Source: Bacteroidota bacterium
GTDB lineage: Bacteria > Bacteroidota > Ignavibacteria > Kryptoniales > JAKASW01
Assembly: GCA_021794075.1 (NCBI GenBank)
Contig: JAJYRM010000009.1
Span: 1 to 64,000, forward strand
Length of the DNA stretch: 64,000 nt
Direction of reading: 5' to 3'
In this document: piece after piece, positions 24,242 through 34,200 of the stretch
How the letters are laid out: every line of letters begins with the position of its first letter
Numbering within the stretch: the first letter of the stretch is position 1
The notes under the pieces: model-generated
What the model was told of the DNA's origin: nothing
Database searches by the model: none
What the model saw: only the letters and a program-made list of their open reading frames with translations
Translations under genes and position numbers: made by a program

Positions 24242-25336
24242 GTGACTCGGTTCCTGCTTAGTACGGTCCTAATGTTTTCGTTCGGATATACAAGTAAGCT
24301 AAAAGCTGAGACGTTTGTGCCGGCGGACAACCCTTACATTCAGTACTCTGGTAGATGGGACTTCTCGGATTCGTTAAATCCGAGGCATTCATGGCCGGGA
24401 ATTTATATCACGGTGGTGTTTGATGGAGACAGCATCGGTGTCAGAATGCAGGACACCGTCAACTATTATGACGTCTACATTGATGGCAAGCTCCACGGAA
24501 TATTTCACGGGGATAAGCCTGGCGACGCCGACTATGTCCTTGCCTCTAATCTCCCTGATACAATTCACACTCTCCGTCTTAGCCAGCGGAATATTTCGTT
24601 CGGCATCTATACCTTCTCGGGCTTGATACTTCAGAACGGCGCGAGGCTTTATCCGCCGCCTTCACCTCCAGAAAGAAAGATTGAGTTCATCGGTGATTCG
24701 TATACCGCTGCCGAGGGCAACGAAGCAACTCAGAAGATTATGCCGTGGACAGCGAAGTTTCCGGTTACGGATATCGACAGCGGATTCGCTGCAATGACCG
24801 CGCGGCATTTCGATGCGCAGTACCACATTACGGCAAGATCAGGAATCGGAGCTGTCTGTGATTGGCGGGGGCATTTCAAAACGTCAATGCTGCACTATTT
24901 CGACAGGACGCTGATGGAGGCTCCTGAACCAAAGTGGGATTTCAAAAAGTGGGTGCCGAACCTCGTGGTTATTTGTCTCGGATTGAACGATCACTCCGGG
25001 CTGGCTGCAAAGAACGGCAAAGTCTCTGCGAAGAATTCTAAAATATTCCGGAATGGTTACATGAAACTCCTGTCAATGGTTCGAGAGGCCTATCCAGATG
25101 CTCCGATACTTGTGTGGGCACCTTACCCCACCTGGGCGCGCCGGAATGAAAGGGAGATAGTCGCCAAAGAAAGGGCGGAGGGGTTCAAGAAGGTCTACTA
25201 TGCCCACTTTGACAGGTTCCCCGGCGGATACGTTGCGGATGGACATCCCACTGTGGCTACGCACAGGAAGATGGCCGCCGAGCTCATAAAGGCAATTAAC
25301 CGGATAGCTGTTTTTAAGGAAAGAAAACTCAATTGA
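24242..25336 (+). CDS. CE2-like SGNH-hydrolase esterase, secreted
   Basis: A 364-residue secreted esterase. The start is GTG 24242, fixed by AAGGAG 7 nt upstream and by the signal peptide that begins there. A jelly-roll domain (about 30-140) precedes an SGNH domain with GDSYTAAEGNEA (Ser153), GLNDHS (oxyanion Asn) and DGHP (Asp333, His335). This two-domain order is typical of family CE2 acetyl esterases acting on xylan or glucomannan. There is no T9SS tail. It is one of four carbohydrate-active genes in a row; the gap before it is about 97 nt. Confidence 0.85.
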   Translation: MTRFLLSTVLMFSFGYTSKLKAETFVPADNPYIQYSGRWDFSDSLNPRHSWPGIYITVVFDGDSIGVRMQDTVNYYDVYIDGKLHGIFHGDKPGDADYVLASNLPDTIHTLRLSQRNISFGIYTFSGLILQNGARLYPPPSPPERKIEFIGDSYTAAEGNEATQKIMPWTAKFPVTDIDSGFAAMTARHFDAQYHITARSGIGAVCDWRGHFKTSMLHYFDRTLMEAPEPKWDFKKWVPNLVVICLGLNDHSGLAAKNGKVSAKNSKIFRNGYMKLLSMVREAYPDAPILVWAPYPTWARRNEREIVAKERAEGFKKVYYAHFDRFPGGYVADGHPTVATHRKMAAELIKAINRIAVFKERKLN

Positions 25337-25451
25337 ACACGACGCGGATGTTTAAGATGGTGTTTATTTCGAACAGCTCGCGAGGTCTATTCTTGTAACT
25401 TTGTGAAAAGTCATAGGTTCAAAAGCACAATTCAACTTAGGGAGAAGCAAT

Positions 25452-27707
25452 ATGCCAACAGTTGATACTAGGTCGAAATGGCGCGGATTATATTTGGGAT
25501 TCCAGATTTTTGCGGTCCTTCTGGTGATCCACGCGCGCGGCGCGACACAGACACTTGACAGAGTCAGGTACGATGGGAAAGACGTTTTCCTTAGCGGAAT
25601 CAATGTCGCATGGGTAAGTTATTCCGCTGATCTAGGACCGAATCCCGCAAATTTGTCCGCCTTTAGAACGATATTTCAGCAAGTGAGAAACAGCGGGGGA
25701 AACGCCCTCAGGCTTTGGCTATACACAACCGGCGCGAATGCCCCGACATACAACTCGCAGGGATACGTCACGGGGCCGGGGCCGGTCGCGATACAGAATC
25801 TTCGCGAGATTCTTTCCGTGGCACATCAATACCGGGTTGGACTAATTCTCTGTCTTTGGTCGTTCGACATGCTGGGGAAGCATGAGGGACTCAATTCGAC
25901 TCTACTCAGTAATAACCAGAAGATGTTGACAGATACCGCGTATACTATGGCTTTCGTCCGTAACGCGCTCACTCCACTGGTAGATTCAGTGAAGAGCAGC
26001 CCGGCGATCATCGCCTGGGAAGTTTGCAACGAACCGAACGGCATGGTAACCGGCATGGAATATTACACGCAGGACCCAACCGTCCCGATGTCATCGGTGC
26101 AGCAGTTCACGAATTTGATTGCCGGCGGCATCCACAGGGCAGACCCCGGCGCGCTTGTCACAATAGGAGCGGGCAACTTCAGTATTATCACCGACGTCAA
26201 TCCTCCCGCCGCCGCGAGGAAATCCGACCTTAAGATGGTAAGTTCGATGCCGCCGGAGCAGTTGCAGGTGATGACTGAAAACTTCAATGTGGCGCATAGA
26301 CTGAATCTGACCACACAAGAGATGCAGAATTATCTCGAGAGGATAGCTTCGCTGCCTGACAGCAACTATTTTTCCGACAGAAATTTGATCGCGGCCGGAG
26401 GTGATTCGCTCGGGACTCTAGACTTCTATTGCGAGCATTATTACGGCGGTGTTTCACTATCTCCTTTTACTCACAATTTTTCATATTGGCAGTTGAACAA
26501 GCCCGTCGTGGTGGCCGAGTTCTATATGCAGAGCACCGACGGAGTCCCCGCTACTTCGCTACTTCAGACACTGTATCAGAACGGTTACGCGGGGGCGCTG
26601 GTCTGGTCATGGACTGATTTTCCGAAGACCCCGAATAATCCGGCTTACGCGGCTACCGACACCTGGGCATCATTACTGCAACTGTGGAATTCGTACAAGC
26701 AGTCCATCGACGTCTTTGGCGCGGATTGGCCCGTCGTTTCAATGGTTAATCCAGTCAACAACGGTTCGTACCCGGACAGCACGCAGATGACTCTTACAGC
26801 CGCAGTCGTGGATACGGCCGACACAGTAAGTTATGTCAAGTTTTATGGGTCGGACTCTCTTCTGGCCACCGTGACGATCCCGTCAGATACTTCCGCCGAT
26901 ACATTATTCTATTCTTACGAATGGAAAGATCTATCCTCCGGAAACTACGGTGTAACGGCTGTGGCGGTGAATAAGCAGGGGCAATCGGATTCTTCAGCGG
27001 CGGTCAGTTTCACTGTCGGCGTCCCGCCCATGACATATATTCCGGCGAGCAAAGCTGTCGCCAATAATTCCAACATTACACTCAAGAGCGACGCTACCGT
27101 GCAGGGAGGGTCGTATTATGACATCGCAACAAACGACTCGGCTGCGAGGGTGACATGGACTTTCAAGAACATTGGCGCCGCCGGAGTTTACCCGATATCG
27201 TTCGGCTATCAACTTCACTACGCGACGCCGAAGACACAGTTTATCAATGTGAACGGCGCAAGGGTCGACACAGTTGTATTTCAGGGGTCCACTTCAGCCT
27301 GGCAGAGTGAAACTATATCTGTCCCGCTGTTAAGTGGCACTAATACTGTGCAGGTTCAAATGTCCTGGGGATGGATGTATCTGGCGTACTTAGGCGTACC
27401 GACTGAACTGATCACTCCGGTTTTGCAGGGCCCGACCATCGCGACGAGCTACTCGCTCAGCCAGAATTATCCTAACCCATTCAATCCGACGACGAAAATA
27501 GAATTCTCGCTTCCATCAGAGCAGCGGGTCAGCCTGATCATTTACGATGTGCTCGGACAGAAGGTGCGGGTGCTGCTGAATCAAAAGATGACACCCGGGA
27601 CCCATATCGTAAGCTTCAACGGCTCGAGCCTGGCCAGTGGAGTATACTTCTACCGACTTGTGGCGGGCGGCTATATGAAGACAATGAAGATGTTGTTGCT
27701 CAAATAA
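25452..27707 (+). CDS. GH5-like glycosidase with T9SS sorting domain
   Basis: A 751-residue multidomain secreted enzyme. A signal segment (about 10-32) leads to a clan GH-A barrel (35-420): WEVCNEPNG carries the acid/base Glu194 and VVVAEFYMQ the nucleophile Glu356. This suggests a beta-mannanase or beta-glucanase. An Ig-like domain (430-535), a CBM6/35-like beta-sandwich (540-655) and a T9SS type A C-terminal domain (670-751, with SQNYPNPFNPTTKIEF and GVYFYRL) follow. It should be exported across the outer membrane and attached or released. GGGAG lies before ATG 25452. A strong hairpin follows the stop. Confidence 0.87.
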   Translation: MPTVDTRSKWRGLYLGFQIFAVLLVIHARGATQTLDRVRYDGKDVFLSGINVAWVSYSADLGPNPANLSAFRTIFQQVRNSGGNALRLWLYTTGANAPTYNSQGYVTGPGPVAIQNLREILSVAHQYRVGLILCLWSFDMLGKHEGLNSTLLSNNQKMLTDTAYTMAFVRNALTPLVDSVKSSPAIIAWEVCNEPNGMVTGMEYYTQDPTVPMSSVQQFTNLIAGGIHRADPGALVTIGAGNFSIITDVNPPAAARKSDLKMVSSMPPEQLQVMTENFNVAHRLNLTTQEMQNYLERIASLPDSNYFSDRNLIAAGGDSLGTLDFYCEHYYGGVSLSPFTHNFSYWQLNKPVVVAEFYMQSTDGVPATSLLQTLYQNGYAGALVWSWTDFPKTPNNPAYAATDTWASLLQLWNSYKQSIDVFGADWPVVSMVNPVNNGSYPDSTQMTLTAAVVDTADTVSYVKFYGSDSLLATVTIPSDTSADTLFYSYEWKDLSSGNYGVTAVAVNKQGQSDSSAAVSFTVGVPPMTYIPASKAVANNSNITLKSDATVQGGSYYDIATNDSAARVTWTFKNIGAAGVYPISFGYQLHYATPKTQFINVNGARVDTVVFQGSTSAWQSETISVPLLSGTNTVQVQMSWGWMYLAYLGVPTELITPVLQGPTIATSYSLSQNYPNPFNPTTKIEFSLPSEQRVSLIIYDVLGQKVRVLLNQKMTPGTHIVSFNGSSLASGVYFYRLVAGGYMKTMKMLLLK

Positions 27708-27753
27708 TATCGCTGAGCAAATTCGTCATACAAGTTTGTGCGTTAGTAGTTAT

Positions 27754-27781
27754 CATCGCCGCCTCCCATGAGGCGGCGATG
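27754..27781 (+). terminator. Strong hairpin after the GH5-like gene
   Basis: A perfect 12-bp stem, CATCGCCGCCTC (27754-27765) with GAGGCGGCGATG (27770-27781), closes a 4-nt loop CCAT. It lies 46 nt after the stop codon. No T run follows on either strand, so it may stabilise the mRNA 3' end rather than terminate directly. The rest of the 263-nt gap to the GH94 gene shows nothing I recognise. Confidence 0.5.
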
Positions 27782-27970
27782 AAGATGGTCGGTCAGGTGT
27801 TGGATGTGATTCGAGTTATGAACCTATCTTCTTATACGATGCTTCCGGCGTGACATCCTTTCCGGTCTCTTATCCGAGAAAAAGATGATCGCCGTGTTCG
27901 AGGATGAAGCCTGTCGCCCCTGTCATGAAGACATATCAACTGTGCATTGTCAACTTATGGAGAAATGAAA

Positions 27971-30406
27971 ATGAAGTATGGCTTTTTCGACGACAAAGCA
28001 AGAGAATATGTAATCACGAACCCGCGGACACCCTTTCCGTGGATCAATTACCTGGGAAGTCAGGAATTTTTCACAATTATTTCGAACACCGCCGGTGGTT
28101 ACAGCTTCTTCAGGGACGCGAGATTGAGACGCATCACGCGTTTCAGATACAATAACGTTCCGCTTGATATGGGGGGGAAATACTTTTACATCAGGGACAG
28201 AGACACGATCTGGTCACCCGGATGGAAGCCGGTTAAGACCGACCTCGATTCTTACGAGTGTCATCATGGTCTTGGTTATACAAGATTGGTCGGGAGGAAG
28301 AACGATCTTGAAGCGGACGCGCTCTATTTTGTACCCGTTGATTTCCGCGGCGAGGTTCAGAAGTTAAGCCTAAGAAATCACGGAAAGTTGGCAAAGACAT
28401 TTAAGTTGTTTTCGTTCGTCGAATGGAGCCTCTGGAACGCTCTTGATGATATGACAAATTTTCAGCGCAATCTTTCCACCGGGGAAGTCGAGATCGAAGG
28501 CTCCGCAATCTATCACAAAACTGAATACAAAGAGCGGAGAAATCACTACGCGTTTTATTCAGTGAACGCGCCAATCTCCGGATTCGACACTGACAGGGAC
28601 TCCTTCATCGGGATCTATAACGGATTCGAAAATCCCGAGGCCGTGACGGATGGAAAGTCGAGAAATTCTGTTGCGCACGGATGGTCACCCGTCGCCTCCC
28701 ATTATGTACAAGTGGAACTAAGACCAGGCGAAGAAAAGGAATTCGTGTTTCTTCTCGGGTACGTGGAGAATGCGCAGGAGGAGAAATTCGAATCTAAAGG
28801 CGTTATCAATAAGAAGATCGCCCGCGATATGATGGACGCCGTTGCCACTTCCGAGAAAGTCGAAAGGATGTTCGCGGATCTCCGTTCGTACTGGGATAAT
28901 TTGCTTTTGATATTCAGGGTGGAGAGCAGGGACGAGCGACTCGATAGGATGGTCAACATCTGGAATCAGTATCAATGCATGGTTACGTTCTGCATGTCGA
29001 GAAGCGCATCGTACTTCGAATCTGGCATAGGTCGGGGGATGGGGTTCCGGGACTCAAACCAGGATATAATCGGTTTTGTTCATCAAATTCCCGAAAAGGC
29101 GAAGGAAAGAATCCTCGATATCGCGGCGACGCAACTGGAGGATGGAGGCGCTTATCATCAGTATCAACCACTGACGAAGAAGGGTAATAACGAGATAGGT
29201 GGAAATTTCAACGACGATCCCTTATGGCTCATACTTTCGACTTCTGCATATATCAAGGAAACCGGCGACTGGAGTATCCTCGATGAGAGAGTCCCATTCG
29301 ACAATGATCCTTCGACAGCCCGGCCTCTGCTCGAACACCTGGGGCGGTCGTTCTTCCATGTCGCGAATAATCTCGGCCCTCACAGCCTCCCGCTGATAGG
29401 CCGCGCGGACTGGAACGATTGCCTCAATCTCAACTGCTTTTCCAATAATCCCGACGAATCTTTCCAGACTACGGAAAACAGAAAGGGCGGCACGGCGGAG
29501 TCGGTATTCATAGGTGGAATGTTCATACTTTATGGGGGTGAGTATGTTTCGATTCTCAGGAAGCTCAATCGGGACGCTGAGGCCGATGAAGCTGAAAGGT
29601 TCATTCAAAATATGAAGAGCGCGATCGATGCGGCAGGCTGGGATGGCGAGTGGTTCGTTCGCGCGTATGATTACTTCGGGAAGAAGGTCGGGAGCAATGA
29701 GAACGAGGAGGGTCAGATCTTCATCGAGCCTCAGGGGATGTGCGTCATGGCGGGGGTTGGTTTGAATGATGGGCGAGCAAAAAAGGCGCTTCAGTCGGTG
29801 AAGAAAAGACTCGATTGCGACTACGGCATCGTACTCCTCAATCCAGCTTTTACAAAATACCACATCGAGTATGGTGAGATTTCCACTTACCCCGCCGGTT
29901 ATAAAGAGAACGCCGGCATCTTCTGCCATAACAACCCGTGGATAATGATCGCCGAGACAATGTTGGGGAACGGTGATCAAGCATTCGAATATTACAGGAA
30001 GATAGCGCCATGTTACTTAGAAGACATCAGTGAGTTACATAAGATGGAACCTTACGTATATCCGCAGATGATCGCAGGCAAGGACGCCTTCGTCCCGGGT
30101 GAAGCAAAGAATTCTTGGCTCTCCGGGACCGCGTCATGGGTGTTCTATGCAATCTCACAGTTCATACTTGGGATCAGGCCCGGTTACGACGGTCTGATCG
30201 TCGATCCATGCATCCCAAAAGAATGGGAAGGCTTTACTGTAACGCGCGAGTTCCGGGGGTCGGAGTACAGGATCGTCGTATCCAATCCCGACAGAGTGTC
30301 CAGGGGAGTGAAGCGACTATCGGTCGATGGAAATATATTAGCCGGTAATGTAGTGCCCTTGTTTCGTGCTGGAAGCAAACACGAAGTCGAAGTCTTAATG
30401 GGTTGA
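27971..30406 (+). CDS. Cellobiose phosphorylase (GH94)
   Basis: An 811-residue cytoplasmic enzyme that splits cellobiose with phosphate into glucose 1-phosphate and glucose. The N terminus [15 protein letters not shown] and [19 protein letters not shown] are diagnostic of cellobiose phosphorylase. The general acid is Asp480 in [10 protein letters not shown], matching the known catalytic Asp of the family. No signal peptide is present. ATG 27971 gives 8-nt spacing to GGAG and the standard N terminus; ATG 27965 is possible. With the secreted enzymes upstream, it would save ATP on imported cellobiose. No sugar transporter is seen beside it. Confidence 0.93.
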   Translation: MKYGFFDDKAREYVITNPRTPFPWINYLGSQEFFTIISNTAGGYSFFRDARLRRITRFRYNNVPLDMGGKYFYIRDRDTIWSPGWKPVKTDLDSYECHHGLGYTRLVGRKNDLEADALYFVPVDFRGEVQKLSLRNHGKLAKTFKLFSFVEWSLWNALDDMTNFQRNLSTGEVEIEGSAIYHKTEYKERRNHYAFYSVNAPISGFDTDRDSFIGIYNGFENPEAVTDGKSRNSVAHGWSPVASHYVQVELRPGEEKEFVFLLGYVENAQEEKFESKGVINKKIARDMMDAVATSEKVERMFADLRSYWDNLLLIFRVESRDERLDRMVNIWNQYQCMVTFCMSRSASYFESGIGRGMGFRDSNQDIIGFVHQIPEKAKERILDIAATQLEDGGAYHQYQPLTKKGNNEIGGNFNDDPLWLILSTSAYIKETGDWSILDERVPFDNDPSTARPLLEHLGRSFFHVANNLGPHSLPLIGRADWNDCLNLNCFSNNPDESFQTTENRKGGTAESVFIGGMFILYGGEYVSILRKLNRDAEADEAERFIQNMKSAIDAAGWDGEWFVRAYDYFGKKVGSNENEEGQIFIEPQGMCVMAGVGLNDGRAKKALQSVKKRLDCDYGIVLLNPAFTKYHIEYGEISTYPAGYKENAGIFCHNNPWIMIAETMLGNGDQAFEYYRKIAPCYLEDISELHKMEPYVYPQMIAGKDAFVPGEAKNSWLSGTASWVFYAISQFILGIRPGYDGLIVDPCIPKEWEGFTVTREFRGSEYRIVVSNPDRVSRGVKRLSVDGNILAGNVVPLFRAGSKHEVEVLMG

Positions 30407-30465
30407 TTCTGACAGGGCGTCTGTAACGATAACGTATTCAGGGTATCAGAACCAAGGAAGCTTTC

Positions 30466-30591
30466 ATGGGAAATGTCAATAGCGAACTTAAAGCAGGAGG
30501 ACAAACGATTTCTCCGCTAGCTTTGAACCTTATGGAGCGGAGTCGCTCGCTTAGAAGTGCATGGCTTTGCAGCGTAGCCCGCAACGAATGA
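30466..30591 (+). CDS. Possible 41-residue ORF
   Basis: ATG 30466 follows AAGGAAG by about 6 nt and opens a 41-codon frame to TGA 30589. The peptide (NVNSELKAGGQTISPLALN then an Arg/Ser-rich end) resembles nothing I know. The remaining gap (30407-30666) also contains a TTGATT...TATCTT pair near 30616 that might be the promoter of the next gene. Chance is a fair explanation. Confidence 0.2.
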   Translation: MGNVNSELKAGGQTISPLALNLMERSRSLRSAWLCSVARNE

Positions 30592-30666
30592 AGAGGGCCG
30601 CAGGATTGATATCAATTGATTTAAGAGAATTCATCCTTATCTTAATTCCAACATCAGGGAAGAGAA

Positions 30667-31209
30667 ATGAACAAGTCGATCGTTTTAGTAGATCTTGTCG
30701 TACTTGCTGTGGTGGCTTACTTCTCATGGTACATGGCGACGGATTACCAGACATTTTCGGGAAGGGCGCATATTCCTTTCGTGCTCTGGGTAGTCGATAC
30801 TATCGATCTTTTCATTCACGAAGGGGGACATTTCTTCTTCGGATTCATGGGACGAATGATATATTTCATGGGAGGTTCTTTGATGCAGGTTGTCCTGCCT
30901 TCGCTGGCGATCTGGGTTTTTCTTAAGTCGGGATTCAGGTCATTGATAGGAACGCTCTACTGGCTCGGCCATAATCTCATAAACGTCTCGGTATATATTG
31001 CAGATGCGCCTTACCGTAGACTCCCGCTGATTTCGGATTCAGCTATTCACGATTGGAACTGGATCTTCAACCATATCGGCAATATGCAACTGGCGGCACC
31101 CGTTTCAACGACGGTCTTAGCCTGTGGAATAGTCGCGTGTTCCGGCGCCGTATTGACTGCAGGGTACTTCCTTGTGAGCGATGTAAGAGAAACTTTCTTT
31201 CTGGAGTGA
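30667..31209 (+). CDS. M50-like membrane metallopeptidase candidate
   Basis: A 180-residue protein with about five membrane helices. HEGGH (His51, Glu52, His55) within a hydrophobic helix is a zinc-protease HExxH motif of the site-2-protease-like (M50B-like) kind. A later DWNWIFNHIGNM could supply the third ligand through its Asp, where family M50 has an Asp in a distant helix. The third-ligand assignment is inference. It has no PDZ domain and is small. It is preceded by a purine-rich RBS and followed by a Dabb-domain gene 5 nt away. The substrate is unknown. Confidence 0.7.
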   Translation: MNKSIVLVDLVVLAVVAYFSWYMATDYQTFSGRAHIPFVLWVVDTIDLFIHEGGHFFFGFMGRMIYFMGGSLMQVVLPSLAIWVFLKSGFRSLIGTLYWLGHNLINVSVYIADAPYRRLPLISDSAIHDWNWIFNHIGNMQLAAPVSTTVLACGIVACSGAVLTAGYFLVSDVRETFFLE

Positions 31210-31214
31210 GACTA

Positions 31215-31514
31215 ATGATTCGACACGTAATATTTTTCAAGTTTAAGGCTGGAACCACGGAATCACAAATCGCGAAGCTGCAGGAAGGGCTTGGCGGGCT
31301 TCCGGCATTGATACCTGAAATAAGAGCGTACGAGTTCGGAAGTGACTTGGTCAAGTCAGAAAGGTCATTCGATTTTGCCCTGATCTCATCTTTCGATGAC
31401 CTGGAGTCCGTTAAACGCTACGCCGCTCATCCGGAGCACCAGAAGGTACTGATACATATCAACGCCATTTGCAGTGAAGTGAAATCGGTGGACTTTGAAA
31501 GTGGCAGCAAGTAG
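31215..31514 (+). CDS. Dabb (stress-responsive A/B barrel) protein
   Basis: A 99-residue dimeric alpha/beta-barrel domain protein. The start IRHVIFFKFKAGTTESQI, the centre ISSFDDLESVKRYAAHPEHQKV and the end are characteristic of the Dabb family. Functions in the family vary from plant stress proteins to cyclases, so none is assigned. ATG 31215 gives the standard N terminus; the open frame upstream is a shadow of the previous gene. Confidence 0.9.
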   Translation: MIRHVIFFKFKAGTTESQIAKLQEGLGGLPALIPEIRAYEFGSDLVKSERSFDFALISSFDDLESVKRYAAHPEHQKVLIHINAICSEVKSVDFESGSK

Positions 31515-31587
31515 ACGGGAAATCGATTTCGTTGATAAGGTGAGATAATGCTTATCACAATTGCCGGAGAAGCCACAGAGGAGACGA

Positions 31588-32502
31588 ATGTCTGAAACCA
31601 TTCTCATGACAGAGGGATTGAGCAAAAGGTTCGGCAACAGGTGGGCCGTGAAGGATCTCAACCTGGATGTTCGTGCAGGAGAGATTTTCGGATTTCTCGG
31701 GCCAAACGGCGCGGGGAAAAGCACGACCATCAGGATGATACTCACTCTCCTCCTTCCGACTTCAGGCAGCGTGAAACTTTTCGGCAAAGAAATTCGCCGG
31801 GCCAGGGCGGAAATACTCTCAAGGGTCTGTGGAATAGTCGAGAAGCCTGATTTCTATTTATTCCTTTCGGCATATAAGAACCTTGAGCTGCTCGGCTCAC
31901 TCTCGAGGAAAGTGACGCGAGATGAGATATTCGAGGCGCTTGAGATAGTCGGACTGAAGGCAAGGGCCGGAGATAAGGTTAAGACTTTCTCGCACGGTAT
32001 GAAGCAGAGACTTGGGATCGCGCAGGCGATCCTGACCAGGCCTGACCTCGTTATACTAGATGAGCCCACATCCGGCCTTGACCCTCAGGGGATGAAGGAG
32101 GTCCGCGAACTCATCCTCAGGCTCTCGCGGGAACATGGCACGACGGTTTTCCTGTCGTCGCATCTCCTTACTGAAGTCGAAGCGGTCGCGCAGAGAATGG
32201 CGGTACTGAATCACGGCTCGCTGATAGCCCAGGGAGCCGTCTCTGAGCTTATGAACGACGGCTCATCTTACTTTACTATTTCAGCGTCGCCGGTGGACAA
32301 GGCGTTGGAAATGTTACGAAATGTGGATTGGGTTGAGGTTGTCGCTACAGGGAACGGCATCGACGTTCGCATCGACTCGCGGAGGGCCGCCGAACTGAAC
32401 AGACTCCTTGTAACTTCCGGGATAGACGTGTCGGCGTTCGCAGCCAAGCGCACCCTCGAGGATTACTTCCTGAAAATTACGGAAGGAGCGTCAGAGGCAT
32501 GA
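31588..32502 (+). CDS. ABC transporter ATP-binding protein
   Basis: A 304-residue ABC ATPase. Walker A is GPNGAGKS, the signature motif SHGMKQRLGIA, Walker B LVILDEPTSGLD and the H-loop SSHLL. The ~85-residue C-terminal extension is typical of exporters of the CcmA/NatA class. GAGGAG stands 4 nt before ATG 31588. Its stop overlaps the permease start by 4 nt (ATGA). The pair should form an ABC-2 exporter; the cargo is unknown. Confidence 0.93.
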   Translation: MSETILMTEGLSKRFGNRWAVKDLNLDVRAGEIFGFLGPNGAGKSTTIRMILTLLLPTSGSVKLFGKEIRRARAEILSRVCGIVEKPDFYLFLSAYKNLELLGSLSRKVTRDEIFEALEIVGLKARAGDKVKTFSHGMKQRLGIAQAILTRPDLVILDEPTSGLDPQGMKEVRELILRLSREHGTTVFLSSHLLTEVEAVAQRMAVLNHGSLIAQGAVSELMNDGSSYFTISASPVDKALEMLRNVDWVEVVATGNGIDVRIDSRRAAELNRLLVTSGIDVSAFAAKRTLEDYFLKITEGASEA

Positions 32503-33341
32503 GTCTCTTCGCGATAGAAATTGAAAAGACGTACCTCCGTTGGCGGACCTACATCGGCTTCGCTGTCATACTCGTCGCCGTAATTCTGCTGGAAGTGATA
32601 ATCAAGCTTAATGAACCTCAGATGGCCCGCGCCTTCTCGGGCGGATTAAGTGCGGATTTCATCATCTCGGGGCATATCCTGAATGCATGGGTTATTACTG
32701 CTTTTGTCATGAATTCACTTTATATCCATGTCCCGTTTCTGATAGCGCTTGTCGCCGGTGACATGGTATCTTCGGAAGCCACATCGGGCACGCTTCGCTT
32801 CATGCTGATTCGCCCTCCATCACGATCCAAAATAATATCGGCCAAATTTCTCGCGATGCTTTTCTATACGGCAACGCTTATTATTTTTTTTGGTATACTT
32901 TGTGTTGGCATCGGCCTCATGTTATTTGGCGGAGGGGAGCTGATAAAGGTCCAGCCGGGTATGCCGCATATCGTCGTCCTCCCTGCGCGTCTTGCCGCTT
33001 CACAGACCGGTTTGGCTTTCATCGCCGCGATAATCTCCATGTCAGTGGTAGGCGCGCTGGCGTTTCTTTTCTCCACCCTCGTCGACAATTCGATTGGCCC
33101 GATAATAGGTTCGATAGCAGTTGTAATCATTTCATTCATACTCGGCAATCTTCCTTTCGAATTCACTGAATCGCTTCGCCCTTATTTGTTCACTACATAT
33201 ATGGGAATATGGCAACTCCTCCTTGACAATCCCGTCGATTGGCCTATGGTCCTCAAATACGCGCTCGCCCTGCTTGGTTACGATACTGTATTTTTCATGG
33301 TAGCTTATTATGTTTTTGTGAGAAAGGATATAAAGAGCTGA
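32499..33341 (+). CDS. ABC-2 type transporter permease
   Basis: A 280-residue protein with six membrane helices. The DMVSSEATSGTLRFMLIRPPSRSKI segment (seen in parts) between helices two and three is the coupling region of ABC-2 permeases of the NatB/Nos type. It is translated with the ATPase (4-nt overlap) and its TGA overlaps the start of the next gene. It probably dimerises or is the sole permease of this exporter. Confidence 0.88.
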   Translation: MSLFAIEIEKTYLRWRTYIGFAVILVAVILLEVIIKLNEPQMARAFSGGLSADFIISGHILNAWVITAFVMNSLYIHVPFLIALVAGDMVSSEATSGTLRFMLIRPPSRSKIISAKFLAMLFYTATLIIFFGILCVGIGLMLFGGGELIKVQPGMPHIVVLPARLAASQTGLAFIAAIISMSVVGALAFLFSTLVDNSIGPIIGSIAVVIISFILGNLPFEFTESLRPYLFTTYMGIWQLLLDNPVDWPMVLKYALALLGYDTVFFMVAYYVFVRKDIKS

Positions 33342-34141
33342 TGAACACGAATCGATGGATGTGCAGACAAGGGACTACCGGGCCGGAGTTCAACCCGACG
33401 CGTTGCGTGCGTCACCGGGGAGCAATTGGAAAGATCATGACTCTTTGCGGCTTGGTGATACCTCTCGTGTTTGGAGCATTAATTATCTTCGGGGCGTTTA
33501 ATCGAGCTAGGGCAGCGTCTTCAAGGGAAAAGGGGATAGCCTATCTTGAGAAGGCGATTCACAAATTCGACGGGATAAAAGATTACGTTGTCGACGTGAA
33601 GGTGCACATGGATATGAAGGGGGTCCAGATGCCTGACATGGAGGCGAAGGTGTATTTCAAGGAACCCGATAAGATTAAGATAAATTCGAAAGGGCTGTTC
33701 TTCATGCCGAAAGATGTTGGCGTGATCAATCCGCGTAATTTCAATCCAAATAAATTTGAGATCGCGCTGATAGACACTCTCACATATAACGGGAATCCCG
33801 CGGCGCAGCTGTCACTCGTTCCGAAGAGCGACGAGAGCGGGAACAAGAACATATTCCTGACGATCGATATGAAGGACTGGATTATAGTTCAAATCGCGAC
33901 GTCGCCTTCGCCGGGAAGAGAAGCGAGCGCGAAGATCAAGTACGGGATGTTTGATGGATTTCAGATGCCCGTGGAAGTGAAGGTCCATCTTGATGTCAGG
34001 AACCTAAAAGGAGAAGGGCGCATGCTTGGACCCGAACATGGGCGCCTGGATCAGTTGAACGGGAACGTAGACATCTTTTACTCTAATTACAGGATCAACA
34101 CCAATCTCCCTGACAAAATCTTTGAGAAGAAGGTTGAGTGA
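33341..34141 (+). CDS. LolA-like periplasmic lipoprotein-sorting protein
   Basis: A 266-residue exported protein. After a basic N terminus and a membrane segment (about 35-55, ending RARAAS), the rest forms an all-beta domain with features of the LolA/LolB-like fold: FDGIKDYVVDVKVHMDMK, VYFKEPDKIKINSKGL, IDMKDWIIVQI and NYRINTNLPDKIF. ATG 33341 overlaps the permease TGA; ATG 33437 would give a shorter signal peptide. It probably carries lipophilic cargo linked to the ABC exporter encoded just upstream; that link is inferred from the operon. Confidence 0.75.
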   Translation: MNTNRWMCRQGTTGPEFNPTRCVRHRGAIGKIMTLCGLVIPLVFGALIIFGAFNRARAASSREKGIAYLEKAIHKFDGIKDYVVDVKVHMDMKGVQMPDMEAKVYFKEPDKIKINSKGLFFMPKDVGVINPRNFNPNKFEIALIDTLTYNGNPAAQLSLVPKSDESGNKNIFLTIDMKDWIIVQIATSPSPGREASAKIKYGMFDGFQMPVEVKVHLDVRNLKGEGRMLGPEHGRLDQLNGNVDIFYSNYRINTNLPDKIFEKKVE

Positions 34142-34200
34142 GCCGTTCAGGTGAACTTCAAACCTTGAGGAGCTGTATCAAGTATTTGAGGAATTGGGAA

